Assembly (NCBI RefSeq): GCF_032191515.1
Contig: NC_091395.1
Span: 43,552,484 to 43,616,483, forward strand
DNA length: 64,000 bases
Direction: 5' to 3'
Origin: Phaenicophaeus curvirostris
Taxonomy: Eukaryota; Chordata; Aves; Cuculiformes; Cuculidae
Positions 1 through 12,900 of the stretch are shown here, piece after piece (position 1 is the stretch's first letter; each line of letters starts with the position of its first letter). The translations under genes were made by a program, and so were the position numbers. A model generated the notes under the pieces. It had not been told where the DNA came from, did not search any database, and saw only the letters and a program-made list of their open reading frames with translations.

Positions 1-3000
1 TACTAGATCAGCATAATGCTTTTATTGTCTGTCTGTCTGTCTTCCCCTTCACTCATCAACTCTTCTTTTTTTAAACGCCTCCAGATTCAGAGCAGAGATA
101 AGAAACTCCATTAAGGCCTCTGGATGACAATAGAGTCATCTGTGACTTTGTTTATCAGCTTTAGACTGTGTATGCCTTTGCGTTGCTAGTTTGCTCTCAT
201 ATCCCAACTGCAGTTGGGATTTTAGACAGCACAGACTATAAATAATAGCAGCATTTGCTTCCCCAGGAAAATCAATAACACAGTTAAAACAGTGCAGCTG
301 TTTATTGCTTTACACATCATCTGATTTGTCATCCTTCTCAGTTACATATTATATGTTTTGAGTCAGTTTTGCACATTTAGGAGCCTAAAGAATCTGACAC
401 AATCTGGTATACACAATCTGAGCTAGGGTGAAGCTGAATTTCTTCATATACGAAGGGAGAAAGAACAACAGTTGGCCAGAACTTTTCCATGCAGAGGTGC
501 GCTGTTTGGAGAATTAAGTTCAAATGGGGCAGGGGATTATGAACATAAGAAAAAGAAACCTGCAAGCCTGAAAAGAGACAAAGCAAGGAGGAGGAGAAAC
601 TAGGTTACAGCATAAATAACTTGGAGGAAATAAATAGGTCGTGTAGGGGAAAAAAGTTGAAAACGCAGTGATAGACTAAAACAGATTGAGTAAACATTAA
701 AGGTAGTAGAAGGGTGTGGCCTGTCAGAGGAAGAGTTAAGAGCAGATAACAGAGCGGTGGGGGGAGGAGACAAGTAAGATGAACAGGAAGGCGCATAAAC
801 AGAACAAAGGAAAAGAAGATGCTCCTTCACATTAAAAACAACAATAGCTGTTGGTGAAGAATGGGGGCAAAGGTATGAGGAATTGGAGCAGAAGGATCTA
901 ACAGAATGACTTAAAGTTCGAGAAGAAAGAACGATGTTGGAAAAAAATGTTTCATGCTGGTTTTTCTCTTTATTTTTTTTCATTATTTCCTTTATAGACA
1001 TGCAGTTTTGTACAAGGAAGGGATGGCCCAAACAGTAGTTTTGCCGTGACTGACCTATGTAATGCGTATTTGTAACAGGCATATCTCTTCAGTGGACTTT
1101 ATTTTAATTTATATGCTTCAGTACGGAGCATATTCACTTCAGTCTTTGATTAGTGACTGAGGAAAAGGGTTAAAATATAACAAATTGTATTAAAAACTGG
1201 AAGCATGCCAAACAAAACTGGGAAAAGAAAGTCATCTTTGCCAGAAACTCACCTGGAAAGAGAAGCAGTGTTTCTTCCCTTTCCAAGAGCACCTGCAATC
1301 AACCCACTAATCTCTTGAGCAAGTCATTCAAATTCCAGACAGCTATAGGGAATGGCACAAGGATGCCTCTGCTGTATTTGTTTATTATGGGAGATTAGGT
1401 TATCTGAGCACTTATGCTGAATTTACATCACACTAGGCTCGGTGGTTATATAATTAGTGTTATCTTGGTTGTTAGTGAATTGATATGCTGTGGTTAACGT
1501 TTACATTTCATCCTACACTGGATAAACTGTATTTCATATATTAATGTAAGTATAATTCATTGATAACAGTGTCTGCTGTTCCTTTGATTCTTAGCTCTTT
1601 CTGGGACTGATTGTTCAAATTCTGTGAACATGAGCATCCCAAGAACCTCAGTGGGAGTATTCGCCACAGGGAATGTTAATGACATCAAGGCATACTTGAT
1701 CATTTTCCCTTCTAGATACTATTGACATATGATGGGATGATTACTACTCATCTTCCTTTTAATATAGATTTCTACGAGTCTTGCAGATTAGTTCCTTTCT
1801 CTTTAAGAATCACTTTTTATTTTTAGATGTGTTTGGTTTGGATAATAAAATGCAGAATTTTCTTTATATTTTAGCAACTCACGAGGAATGTGTATACAAC
1901 AAACTGACCTTAGGCTGAATTAGACTCCTAATGACTTTGGGGAGAGAGGGGAAGTCAGAGTCATCCATGGGTGGAATAAGCCTAACTACTTTATTGGGAA
2001 AAAAATGTGTCACTATTATACTTCAACAAAGTGGGCCATGGTTTGTCATTGCTGTAGGAAGAATAAGCTGTTTACTCTTTAGTTTAGGTGGGTCTTTATT
2101 AAGCAGATTCCTTAAATTTACTTTTTATCAGCTCCTATCCAGTTAGGGAGTAGTTACAGGTTTCTACCAGCAGGATTTAAGTGATTATTAATATTCTTTT
2201 ATCAGTAAAATGAAAATAAAATACTGTAATAAAGCAAAGTGTACTTAGCACTACCGTATTCCTGTAATTACTTGCATAGGCTAGGATAGCCTGCTCCTGC
2301 TAAGCATTGCTGCAGGGTAGTACAAATGTAGCCTATGGATTACCTTCTCTCTGAAAGTGGCCAATAGCAAATGCTTAGCAACAGAATATACTAGGACAAA
2401 TGCAAACTTTTTTTTTTTCATATAGTAGCAGGCTGCTAATTAAAGTAGGAAATTACTGACACAATGTTTTGAATGTCAGAGGGGTTACAAAGTAAAAGAT
2501 AACCCAAGCTCAGGAAATTTCAGCATGTTTATACTTGAATTAGGACTGATGCAGTGGCACGTGTATGTTCTCTGGTTCTCTCTCCGACACATCCCATTAT
2601 TATTCAGCTTTTTTGTTTGCATCTGTGGTTGCTGGGGAGTGCTGACTTGATATGTCTGTGACACTTACCTACAGTGACTCCAAGATTTCTTTCTAGACTA
2701 ACAGTTCATTTAGATCCCAACACGTTATATTTTCGGCTTCTTAACTCCAATAGGAATGTTTCATTTGAATACGCTATAGGTATTCTTATAGATATACTGT
2801 AATAGTAACATTGAACTAGGTCCTTCTGCACTGTTAAGGAATAAATCAAGGGCTGTTTCTGGTTTTATGGCTTTTCTGACCAGCTGCTCCTACAGATTAA
2901 TTTTTGGTGTCTATAATCAGTTCCAGCTAGTGTAGCCTGTTGGGAAATTGAGCTGTGTGAGGATAACTGAGGTTTGTTAATACAGGTTTCTGTCCTTTAC

Positions 3001-3229
3001 AACCTTTTGCCTTAGCGTGCCACAGTCACCAAAACCATCCTGGTGGGGTAGCCAGCATCATAGCTCCAAAACTGTGTTCCTCCTGTGTAGGTAGTGAATT
3101 GTACCTCATAGAGACTTTTTGTTTCCTAAATATAGAATCAACTTATTTACGAAGACTCTGATTAGTTTAGGTCCTAGGTCATGATCTCCCCTTGATACTG
3201 GCAGCACTTGTGCCCAGGACTTATTTTAG

Positions 3230-3590
3230 AATCATAGAATAGTTTTGGTTGAAAGGGACCTTAAAGATCATCCAGTTCCACTCCCTCTGCGATGGGCAGG
3301 GACACGTCCCACCAACCCAGGCTGCCCAAGGCCCCGTCCAACCTGGCCTTGAACACCTCCAGGGATGGGGCAGCCACAGCTTCCCTGGGCAACCTATGCC
3401 AGTGCCTCATCATTCTCATGGTGAAGAAATTCTTCCTAATGTCTAGTCTGAATCTGCCCCTCTCCAGTTTATATCCGTTCCCCCTTGTCCTATCACCACA
3501 AGCTTTTAGAAATAGGCCCTCTCCAATTTTGTCTCCCTGTTTTAGTTCCTTCCTGCAGTTTTGTATATACCCTTTAAATTCCATTCAAAA
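3230..3590 (-). mobile_element. CR1 LINE 3' fragment, antisense
   Basis: On the minus strand it ends in ATTCTATGATTCT and reads the C-terminal tail of CR1 reverse transcriptase: GDRTRGNGYKLERGRFRLDI, then RKNFF and LPREAVAAPSLEVFKARLDG. The 3' end lies at the low-coordinate side. It is 5'-truncated, as usual for CR1. It differs from the 16.6/25.1/38.9-kb copies in its 3' tail (agggaccttaaagatcatcc), so it belongs to another subfamily. Confidence 0.9.
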
Positions 3591-4639
3591 GTAAACATGC
3601 CCACTGATCCATCTTATTTTTTAGACATCCGTAAGTGTGGGAATTCTCTGTCTTGTCTCCTCTCATTTAATGTTTTGGTGGTTTCTCCAAATAAACAATC
3701 TTATGAACCGAGCATACTCTATTGCAATTCTGTGCGTTCTGCAGCAAAGGGAGAAATAACATTAGTCAAGATTTTTACAGCTAGGCTTTAGCTTTTGAGA
3801 AGGAAAACAGTAATGTAGTCATTATGTCTTTTGCATATAGAAGAACCACTTACATCTAGAACAAAAAAAATACAAATAGCCTTCTGAGAGCAATAATGAC
3901 TGTCCAGCTGCCTCTAGGAGTTTCTATTTTCCTTATAATCTCACTATCATATTGGAGTGACATAATGGGTAAGCTAGAGTTGAGCTAAGTCTCATATTTT
4001 TCAGGCTAAACAAAATTCATCAATAATTTTGCACAGCCCTTTCAGAAGGGAAATTGTCCTCTGCTTCACACAGTGCAATAGAGCACTCAACTTAGTGGTA
4101 CTAGATAGCTCTAGCCACGTAAGTACTGAGAAAGAATGAAAAATGTTTTCTCAACTTATAAAAAGCCAGATTCATAACCATCCGTCACTCGCCTGGGCAA
4201 GTTGCTGATAAACTCCACAGAAAAATAACAAACAGCATATCCTTGTATCTTGCCTGGTGAAAATGAGATTCTTTCTCTGATTGATGTTAGCAGAAAGGCT
4301 TGTAAAAATGCATTTCCAGCTGATTAGTTCAGAAGGTGTCAATCTCATGCAGTTTTATGACCTGCAGACTATACTCCAGATGTACATTTGCTTTTTCTAA
4401 CTAACAAAGATGAATGAAGAAATTTGAGCATTTCTTTGGCAGCTGCACCAGATATTGCCTGGGAGACCATGCAGAGATATAAACCCCCAAAACTATGCTT
4501 TTAACCATCCATACTCCCATGTCTGACACTGATCCAGGCTTCTGGAGTTAAAACCAGCAAGGGAGGTTAGTACTTCAGCTAGAAAAGGTTTTCATATTGT
4601 ACAGGAATAAGACTAGAAAATCACAAGTCACAAACTATT

Positions 4640-5400
4640 TGAGGGTAGAAAGGCCTGAGGAATTCTGCTCAAAGCAGGGTCACCTAGAGCAGATCGCTCA
4701 GGGCCATGTCCAGCTGGGTTCTGCAAGGATGGAGACTCCGTAACTTCCCTGGGCAACCTGTTGCTACGTCCAACCGCTTTCACAGTAAAAGAAGTTTTTT
4801 CTGATGTTTAGACAGAATTTCCTGTGTTTCAGTCTGTGCCCATTGTCTCTTATCTTTTTGCTCGGCACCACTGAAAGGTGGTCTTGTGGGTATCTGTAAA
4901 CATCAATGAGATTTCACCCCAGAGCCTTTGCTTCTCCAGGCTAAACAGTCTCAGCCTTTCCTCACAGGAGAGGTGTTTCAAGCCCCTAATCATCTTCATG
5001 GCCCTTCACTGAGCTTTCTCTAGTACGTCCATTTCTCTTCTGCTAGAAAGCCCAGCTTGCACACAGCACCCTGGTGTGGCCTCACCAGCGCTGAGTACAG
5101 GGGAAGGATCACCTCCCCTGAACTGCTGCAAAATGCCTCCTTATGAAGCCAAGGATGTCATTGCACCTTCGTTACCTCAAGGGCATGTTGCTGGCTCATG
5201 TTCAACTTGGTGTCTACCAGGACTCCCAAGATCTCCACAATGCTGCTTTGCAGCTAATTGTCCACCAGCATGTACTGGTGCATGGGGTTGTTCCTCCCCA
5301 GGTGCAGGACTTGACTGCATGAAGCTGGTATCAGCCCATTTCTCCAGCTTGTTGAGGTCTGTCTGAATGGCAGCCTAACCCTCTAGCATATCCTCATCCC
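4640..5400 (-). mobile_element. Old CR1 LINE fragment, antisense
   Basis: Minus-strand similarity to the CR1 ORF2 3' half is visible in phrases such as aacttccctgggcaacctgt, agtctgtgcccattgtctct, the lead-in to 'cctttcctcacaggagaggt', and ggctcatgttcaacttggtg. The frame is broken many times, so this is an old copy. The 3' octamer end is not obvious. Edges are approximate. Confidence 0.8.
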
Positions 5401-6722
5401 AGGAAAAATCAGTGTTTTCTTTTCTCTTAAAAATGTTTAAACTTTGATATACTTAATGATGACTTTTTCATCCCTTTTATTTTCCCCAAACTGTCTTCAA
5501 TGTCAGCCAAGTTAAATAAGAATTTTAGATGTGCAAAAGAATAAAAATCCCAGTCCTTTACTATTTTGCCAATCCTCTGATACACATAGCACAGCAATCC
5601 TTAGAGGAATACCTTTAGAAGATCTCTGTTTACTTACACTCTTTCAACATGCGATTGAACAAAAATGGATGGTATTTTTCTCTTCAGAAGGAAGTTTTAC
5701 TCTAAAGCTAGATTCTTTTGTGAGAGGAGCAGCCATGGGCTTCTTCAGAGTGCTGCATTGGTATATTTTTCAGTTTAATGCAGCGAGCAAGTTCACTCTC
5801 TAATCTAAATGGAATAATAAAATGTTTGAGCGATTTCAGTCTTGCTGTTCTTTTGGGGAAGCAATTATCAGCTATGTGATACCATATTGCATTCATCTGC
5901 AAACTCTGTAGCTGACATTTCCAGGCTCATTTTCCTTATGACTTTACTTACAGCAAATTAGTAGTTATCAATTTGATCTTGATTTTAAATCTCTCACCAA
6001 ATAAAATTTCCAGTGGTGTGATAGATCTAATGATCCTTGTATGTGAGTATTTCAGCACGTGAGCATAAAAGCACCCACGTGTTTAAATCTTGTTTATATT
6101 GGCCAGCATTCCTCATCAGTTTATTCAGAATAAAATCTAAATATTAAATACAGATTTGGTCTCTCATACATTTTCATGCAAAGTAGTTGTGGAAATTGCC
6201 TTTGCCACTAGCAACAAAATCTTTCTGCCAAGGTATAAAGGAATCCACCTTGATAAATGTTATGAAATATTTAAAGCTGCTTGCAGCACAGATATGTGAA
6301 AAAACTTCAGGAAAACAGCAGAGTGGGAGTTACTTGTGTCTTTTCTCTACCAAGCCAAATAAACTCAGATAATGCTACTTAGACCCACCTAAAATGTTTA
6401 ATATGTATAAGTTAACTGTGTATGCAGAGCATGAGTGCTTTCATTTTCTGGTTTGCTCAAAATGTTTTTAGACAAGTATTGAATAAATACATGTAATTTA
6501 TACACAATTACTCAGTATGTTTACCTTGCGTGGATTTCCATGGGAGTTTAAGAATTCAATAGAAACAAACTCTTTTTCCTTAATTGAAAGTGAATCCATT
6601 AAAATCTTAATTATTAGTATTATTTCATGCTGCATAACTTTTTTAATTTCTCATCTGGCTGGGTGATTCATGTGTGGGTCAGGAGGAAGACTTTGTTCAT
6701 TTATGTGACTTTCTGCCAACAG

Positions 6723-6939
6723 ATGGGCTAGTTGACTGTATGGATCCTGACTGCTGTTTGCAGAGTTCTTGCCAAAACCAGCCTTATTGTCGTGGACTAC
6801 CCGATCCCCAAGATATTATCAGCCAAAGCCAACAGTCACCATCTCAGCAAGCTGCCAAAGGATTTTATGACCGCATCAGTTTTCTCATCGGAGCAGACAG
6901 CACTCATGTCATACCCGGCGAAAGTCCTTTTAATAAGAG
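6723..6939 (+). CDS. TENM3: TENM3 exon: end of Cys-rich domain and start of transthyretin-like domain
   Basis: The exon follows the acceptor ctgccaacag and ends before the donor gtgagc. Two bases at the start complete a GAT (D) codon begun in the upstream exon, and AG is left at the end. It encodes DGLVDCMDPDCC, several further cysteines (SSCQNQPYCRG) and the segment FYDRISFLIGADSTHVIPGE leading to FNK. The closely spaced cysteines after the EGF repeats are the teneurin Cys-rich region that leads into the transthyretin-related fold. The ATG-initiated frames seen here are internal and not starts. Confidence 0.95.
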
Positions 6940-9900
6940 GTGAGCATGACTCATCATTTACTTTTGAATATGAAAGAAATTGAGGAGTATGTGAGATTCA
7001 TATTAGCTGGAGATCCACTGTGACTGCAAATTTTGTGGCATGGACTTTCAGCAAAGATCATTTCTGTTAATATATAAAATTGCTTATTTTGTCTCATTTG
7101 CTGCAAAATTCAAATTGCCAGTGCCAGTAGGTTACAGAAGGTACTTGCCATGCTTAGTACCTATGTTCTAACAGGGTGCTTCATTAATGATTAAATAAAT
7201 CTTTATTTAACCAGTTGATTTGGGCTAGCACAGTTGGAAATATATCAAAGCAATGAAAACACTTCAGGAGGAAAAGCAAAGCTGCACTTTTTAAACTGAG
7301 CTCACTAAATAATATAAATTATGAATTAATGTAATAGAACTGTTAAGTGCACGACAGTATAATTGCATAGACTATTTGACTGGTGCTCTACAAAGCCGTA
7401 ATGACCTGAAAATAAACCAGTAACAGGAAGCAGGTGTCTGGGATCTCACTGAGTGAAAGAAGATGATTTACACAAGAACTACTGCGTTTGCAGTAATTTA
7501 ACAGCATTAATGTGTTTGAGCACAGCGGTTGATTAAAAGTTGTTGCGCAAATGTTCCTTATTGCTCCTTTAAATTTTGTACTTCATAGTCCCTGCAGTTT
7601 TACAGATTGCTTTGATACTAATTGAAAAGTACATTGTTCTTTAAGAGTCTGCCAAAGGTGTGACTTAGAGTAGGAACATCTAGACTTTATGAGTTCTTAA
7701 AATTCTTCATTGAATTTCTGGTCTTAGTAACTCAGTACAGACAAATGAACCGACGCAAAATCAACAATATTGAAGCAAAATTATTATCTGTAGGTTTCGA
7801 GGCATTTGTTTATACAGTGTAAATTATGTGAACTTGTAAAAGGGTTAGAGCCTCAGGAATGTTTTTTTTTAATGGTAGTTGATGCCACATAGAGATGTGT
7901 GTGTTTGCTCTACTAGTTTTTCTTCATTCGAAAGAGAACAAAGAAAGCAACTTTGTAATATAATCCTGCAAATTTTTCACAGTCTTGCATCCGTCATAAG
8001 GGGCCAAGTATTAACCGCTGATGGAACACCACTCATTGGAGTCAATGTCTCCTTTCTACACTATCCAGACTACGGATATACAATCACTCGCCAAGATGGA
8101 ATGTAAGCTCCCTTTTAAGTACTCCTAAGTCATAAAGACAGCAAAGGTGTTACTGAAAAGCTGCCTGTAAAAATAATAAAATAATGGAAACAAAGGACAT
8201 GGAGAAAATGATTGACCAAAGTTGTACTTTGTTCATTCTTCTAATATAAAATATGTTATTTGTATACTTTTTATATACTTGCTTAATTTGAACACAGCAT
8301 CCCAAACTCTCTGTTCACTTAGTGCAGTGCTACGTGATGTAATTTAATTGATTTCTCCATTATTCCCAGTAGAGTCATCCTTCCTTCTGAGCAGTGCAAT
8401 GGAAGGAAGAATCAGTCTATAAAATGGAGACTGTGGATAGCTTTGGAAATACTGACTAACTAGCTCTGTTGGGGTTTTTTCCTAGGTTTGACTTGGTAGC
8501 AAATGGTGGTGCTTCTCTGACACTGGTGTTTGAGCGATCACCATTCCTGACACAGTATCACACAGTATGGATTCCATGGAATGTCTTTTATGTCATGGAT
8601 ACACTGGTCATGAAGAAAGAAGAGAACGATATTCCTAGTTGTGATCTGAGCGGATTTGTGAGGCCCAACCCTGTTATCGTATCATCACCTTTATCCACCT
8701 TGTTTAGAATTTCTCCTGAAGATAGTCCTATCATCCCGGAGACACAGGTAAAGAATGCTTCAAATAATTACCATTTTATCACAGGCTAGCATTAAGCAAC
8801 CGTAATGAAAAGAGTGAAAACTGCTGTTTAAAAAGAAATAATTCTGACTAAGTGCTAAGAATTAGCAACACGTGATTATTTTCAGACCAATTTATTCATT
8901 CTATGGAATTATTTTTAAAATTTCATCTGAAAGAAAAGAGAGGTAAGAAACCTTGTCTGGTTTTATATTTTTTGCATCATTTAATTTACAGAATGTTTTC
9001 AGCAACCAGGCATTGGCGTATCAAAATGGACACAGTGTAGTACATATGACTTTTTTGACAGCCCTCTTGTTAGAAGTGCACCTCAGAAAATAAAAATTCA
9101 TGATGTTGTTCCACTACATTTGAAGGACCCATTCAGTTCAATTTTTCTTTTTAAAACTAATAAATAGCACGACACTGAGACTTTGATAAGCTAAAAGAAC
9201 TCTGTAACACTGAAAACAGGCTTACAAGCCCATGAACATGTATGCTAATCTACTTCTGCAGAACTTGTAATACTGGGAGTAAGATTCAGTATCAAAACGT
9301 TGCTTTAAATGGTAAAAGTTGTGGCTGGAATGTTCTTTTCTCTGACATAGGTGTATTATATTCCTCTATGTCAAGTAACTAATCACTAATGCAGTCTTCC
9401 TCAGCTCTCAAAGCAGAGTTGCATTTCAGGAAGTAATATTTATCTCAGTATTGATTTCTGATAAAACTTTTCTTAGTGAAACAGTACTTCCCTTCTCTCC
9501 CTCGCCTTTCTCTCCCTCTCCTTTCCTTCTCTTTTTCTCCTTCCCACTTTCACAATGTCATAATTACATAGAGCATTCCTTTTCCCATACACTAAGAAAT
9601 GTCCTTGCCTCTTCAAGGGGAAGAGAAAATGTATTCAAATGTTTTCACACAGAAAAGAGCAAAATCATTAAGCAATTTATGGTAGGAACAGGTTTAAAAT
9701 AAAGATGTAAGGAAATTACAACTAAACACTTATACAAATCTGGACTGTGCTATAAAATTGTTGCTTTTGTCCTCACTATCATTTCTATGCATTTGATAGT
9801 TGCAAGTCAATTAAAAGAAAGTATTTGCAGAACACAGTCCACTGAAAAAGAGCTCTCATTTATTTGTTTTGGCAACAGATGATAGATTCAGTTCCTGAAG

Positions 9901-12900
9901 TGATGGAAAATGGCTTAGTTAGATGAGTATAAATCAAGACAAAAGTAATAATAGAAGAATGTCATCAAACGCATATTTTCAGAAACCACTTGTAATGCCT
10001 AGGCAAACAAGCCATTTCATGAGCAGTGGGACTAATGAAGTCTGGATTCCTAATTCCCACCTCTTGCTATAATTCCAGCTATCTGCCACAGCCAGTCCTT
10101 CCCCCAGAGACTGCATTCAGCCTTTTTTTTTTTTTCTTGTGGAAGTACCAACGTCGCCACTTCTTCCCCGAATCCTTTTTTTAAAAAAAAAACCAAACAA
10201 ACCCTAAAGAAGCTTTAGAGATTTTTGCTGTTATTTCAAGTGTGGTTGAAAGTGACTGCCAGGTTCAAAAGTTGTAAGGTGGGAGGTTTGGCGGACAGGA
10301 CAGTTGGGTCAAGTTGATTTCCTTACAAAACCAGCCAGAAGAAAAGAGTCTTCTCAGCAGATCCTAGGCAGTTGGTGTTGATGGATCATTTATGACGAGA
10401 TAAAAACAGCACTGTCGTTATCTGTGCAAAAATCTGGTTCTCATGCTGTGTAAAAAACCATCAAGGAGTATTTTCTTCTGTATTTTTTACTCATCGCACA
10501 CATAACCCCCTATTTCAGCAACTGGGAGCTGCACAACCATACCTGGGACATACCCCTTAGGGTCAGATTCCCCTCGGAAATGCATAATGGTCCACAGTCT
10601 GTCACCCAGAAAATTCACTACTCTGATAAAAGATGGGCAGAACCAAATTCCCTTCAAATCTGTCAGCTCCAGAGGAACCGATGTAGATCTTTTAATAATA
10701 AATGGGGCAATGCCAGTTTAATGTGTGGGAGACTGGATGAAGGCACAGAGCAAGAAGCTGTTCTCCATGTACCTTCAGTCAGTATTAGTCACCCTGTTCT
10801 TGTGGTGTGACAGCACTCACTGTCACATGCTACAGGAGAAAATGATGTTGGTGCTGTAATCATCATGCCCTGAAGTACTTCATCATCCCTTGGAGATAAT
10901 GTTTCTAAGAGCATACTTAGTGGCTTATGAATCTCAGGCTGATCAGAGAGGGAATTAAAATCTGTACCACAGCAGCAGCACAAAAGAAAACTGAAAAAAG
11001 AAGGCATGCAAGGGGAAAGAACAAATTCAGTGTGTAAAGGGGTGATCCCAGACCCAACAGATCGTTACTCAAGAGAGATGATAATAAATAACATGTTAAC
11101 TAAATTTGGACTACTTAGGCATGACTATCTACTTTTAATTGCAAGCTAGCATGCTCTGCCTAGACTTAACTAGCTGAGATTAATCAGTGTGGAACAAGAT
11201 GGTAAGCTGCATGCAGATGAGGGAGATCAGGTTAAGCTGGAGCTGCCTCTATATGTTAGGTAATATTGTTGCTGTCTGTCTCCTCGCATCATAAATGTCT
11301 GTTTGCTACATATTACACTGTGGTCTGGCAGAAACCCACATGTGAGTCACAACTAGCAATTCTGAAACTGAGTTTTTGAGGCCTTCCCCCCCCAAAATCC
11401 TGTTACCCACTCTTACATACGTCTTCTGCGAGACGCCTTCTTCAGGTCCTGAGCAGCTTGTTTCCATGTCCTCAAGTGTGTGGGACAACAAAGACGGAAA
11501 AGTTTTCCTTCAAATTATATGTTCAAGGTTGCCCGCTTCTTTTCCCCCCCTTCTCCCTTGACTCTCTCTCATTATTGGAAATATTAAACCGCAGAAGTTG
11601 GAAAAATTGATTTACCCAGAAGAATTCAGGGTAAAATACAGGCCTCAGTGATTTAATAGAAATGATTATTTGTAACTTAAGGATGGCTGAATTTTTAGCA
11701 AAGAAACTAACCTGTTTCATCATTTAAACAGACAGTACAATAGGGTGTATGTCTACATGTTCCAGTATTACGTAGATGCTGCATCTAGTTTCACTTAGCT
11801 AAAATCTCCAAAATTTCAAGTTTGTACTGTGAAAAAAAAATGAGATTACTTAGAGCCAAATATCTCCACTTATGCATTCTTGTTTCTCAGCATGTTTTAT
11901 GGTTTTCTTTTTTTTTCACTTTCTATTTTAGATTTTATATAGACCTCTTGATTTTTTTCTATTAGGGACACATTTTCAGATTTCTACCTGTGTGTGGCGG
12001 TTTCTATCCTTTTTCTCTGTGGTATCTCAAATGTTTTAAGTCTGGAAAAGACAAGTATTTTTACCCTTTTAATTTCTTAACTCAAGGTTACTCCTTTTTA
12101 AGATCCTTTAAGAGCCTCAATTCTAGGAAAAGTCTTTTTTAAAAGGAAAAGATTTTTCCATCTTGAAATGAGCGGTTTCAGCTTCTACTTAAAGAAGTGT
12201 AATTTTAGTAATCCTTGTTCTCAACCTTTGAGTAATAGCAGTAATTGCCAATATCTAGCTGTATCTAAAAATGCCATCTTTACTCTTCTCAAACCAAGAT
12301 GATGTTACATTTCAATGGAGCAGCTCAGCTGTTACTTCTCGGCAAAGAACCTTTTTCTGACATTAGGACTAAAATCTGCACTCACTTGTGAAATTTGTTC
12401 TCAAGTCCTCTATTGAAGTTGCTCGTTTTGCCAAAAAAATCATGGCAATACACCAGACAATTTTCCCCTTAAATGAATTAAATTCCTTATTCAAGGATCC
12501 TAATACGTCACTTGATCCGTATTATATTTTGGAGCAGGAAAGCATTCCAGAGCCTGGACAGCTTTAGTCCTGCTGGCCACGACAGACGAGCAGCCTTGCA
12601 CAATTTATATGACTCAGTCGCCAGCTTGAACTTTCAGGACAACAAACTCTTTGTGAAAATGGAGGTGACCCTTATCTCAGCCCTGTAGGTTAAATATTTC
12701 CTAGCTGTCCTTCTGAGAAGCGTGATTATCCATAAATAAAATGCCAACCCTTAGAATTTGGTCGTTGGGCTATAACTCAGTCTCCTTAGGGTATCAGCCT
12801 TTCTGAAGGCAGTTTGATACTCGATCTGGAAGAGGTAAAGTACTGACAGCTTGGTTGTGTTGGTGATTCCTGATGTGACTTTTATACCCAGTGACTTTCC

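Larger units (their letters stand above)
1..6722 (+). other. TENM3: TENM3 intron (3' part) upstream of the first visible exon
   Basis: No coding exon of TENM3 was found here. It holds a (GTCT)n stretch near base 30-44 and two antisense CR1 pieces (about 3230-3590 and 4640-5400). Apart from those it is AT-rich unique-looking sequence. The ORFs on the minus strand around 600-1082 have no recognisable domain and low-complexity Ser/Phe/Leu composition, so they are treated as chance. Confidence 0.7.

Noticed and set aside
600..1082. 160-codon minus-strand open frame
   Set aside because: Composition is Ser/Phe/Leu-rich from a purine-rich plus strand, there is no domain, and a second overlapping frame is also open. 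Chance in an intron.
10120..10200. Poly-T and poly-A runs as possible tail of a processed pseudogene
   Set aside because: No recognisable cDNA-like coding sequence and no flanking target duplication on either side.
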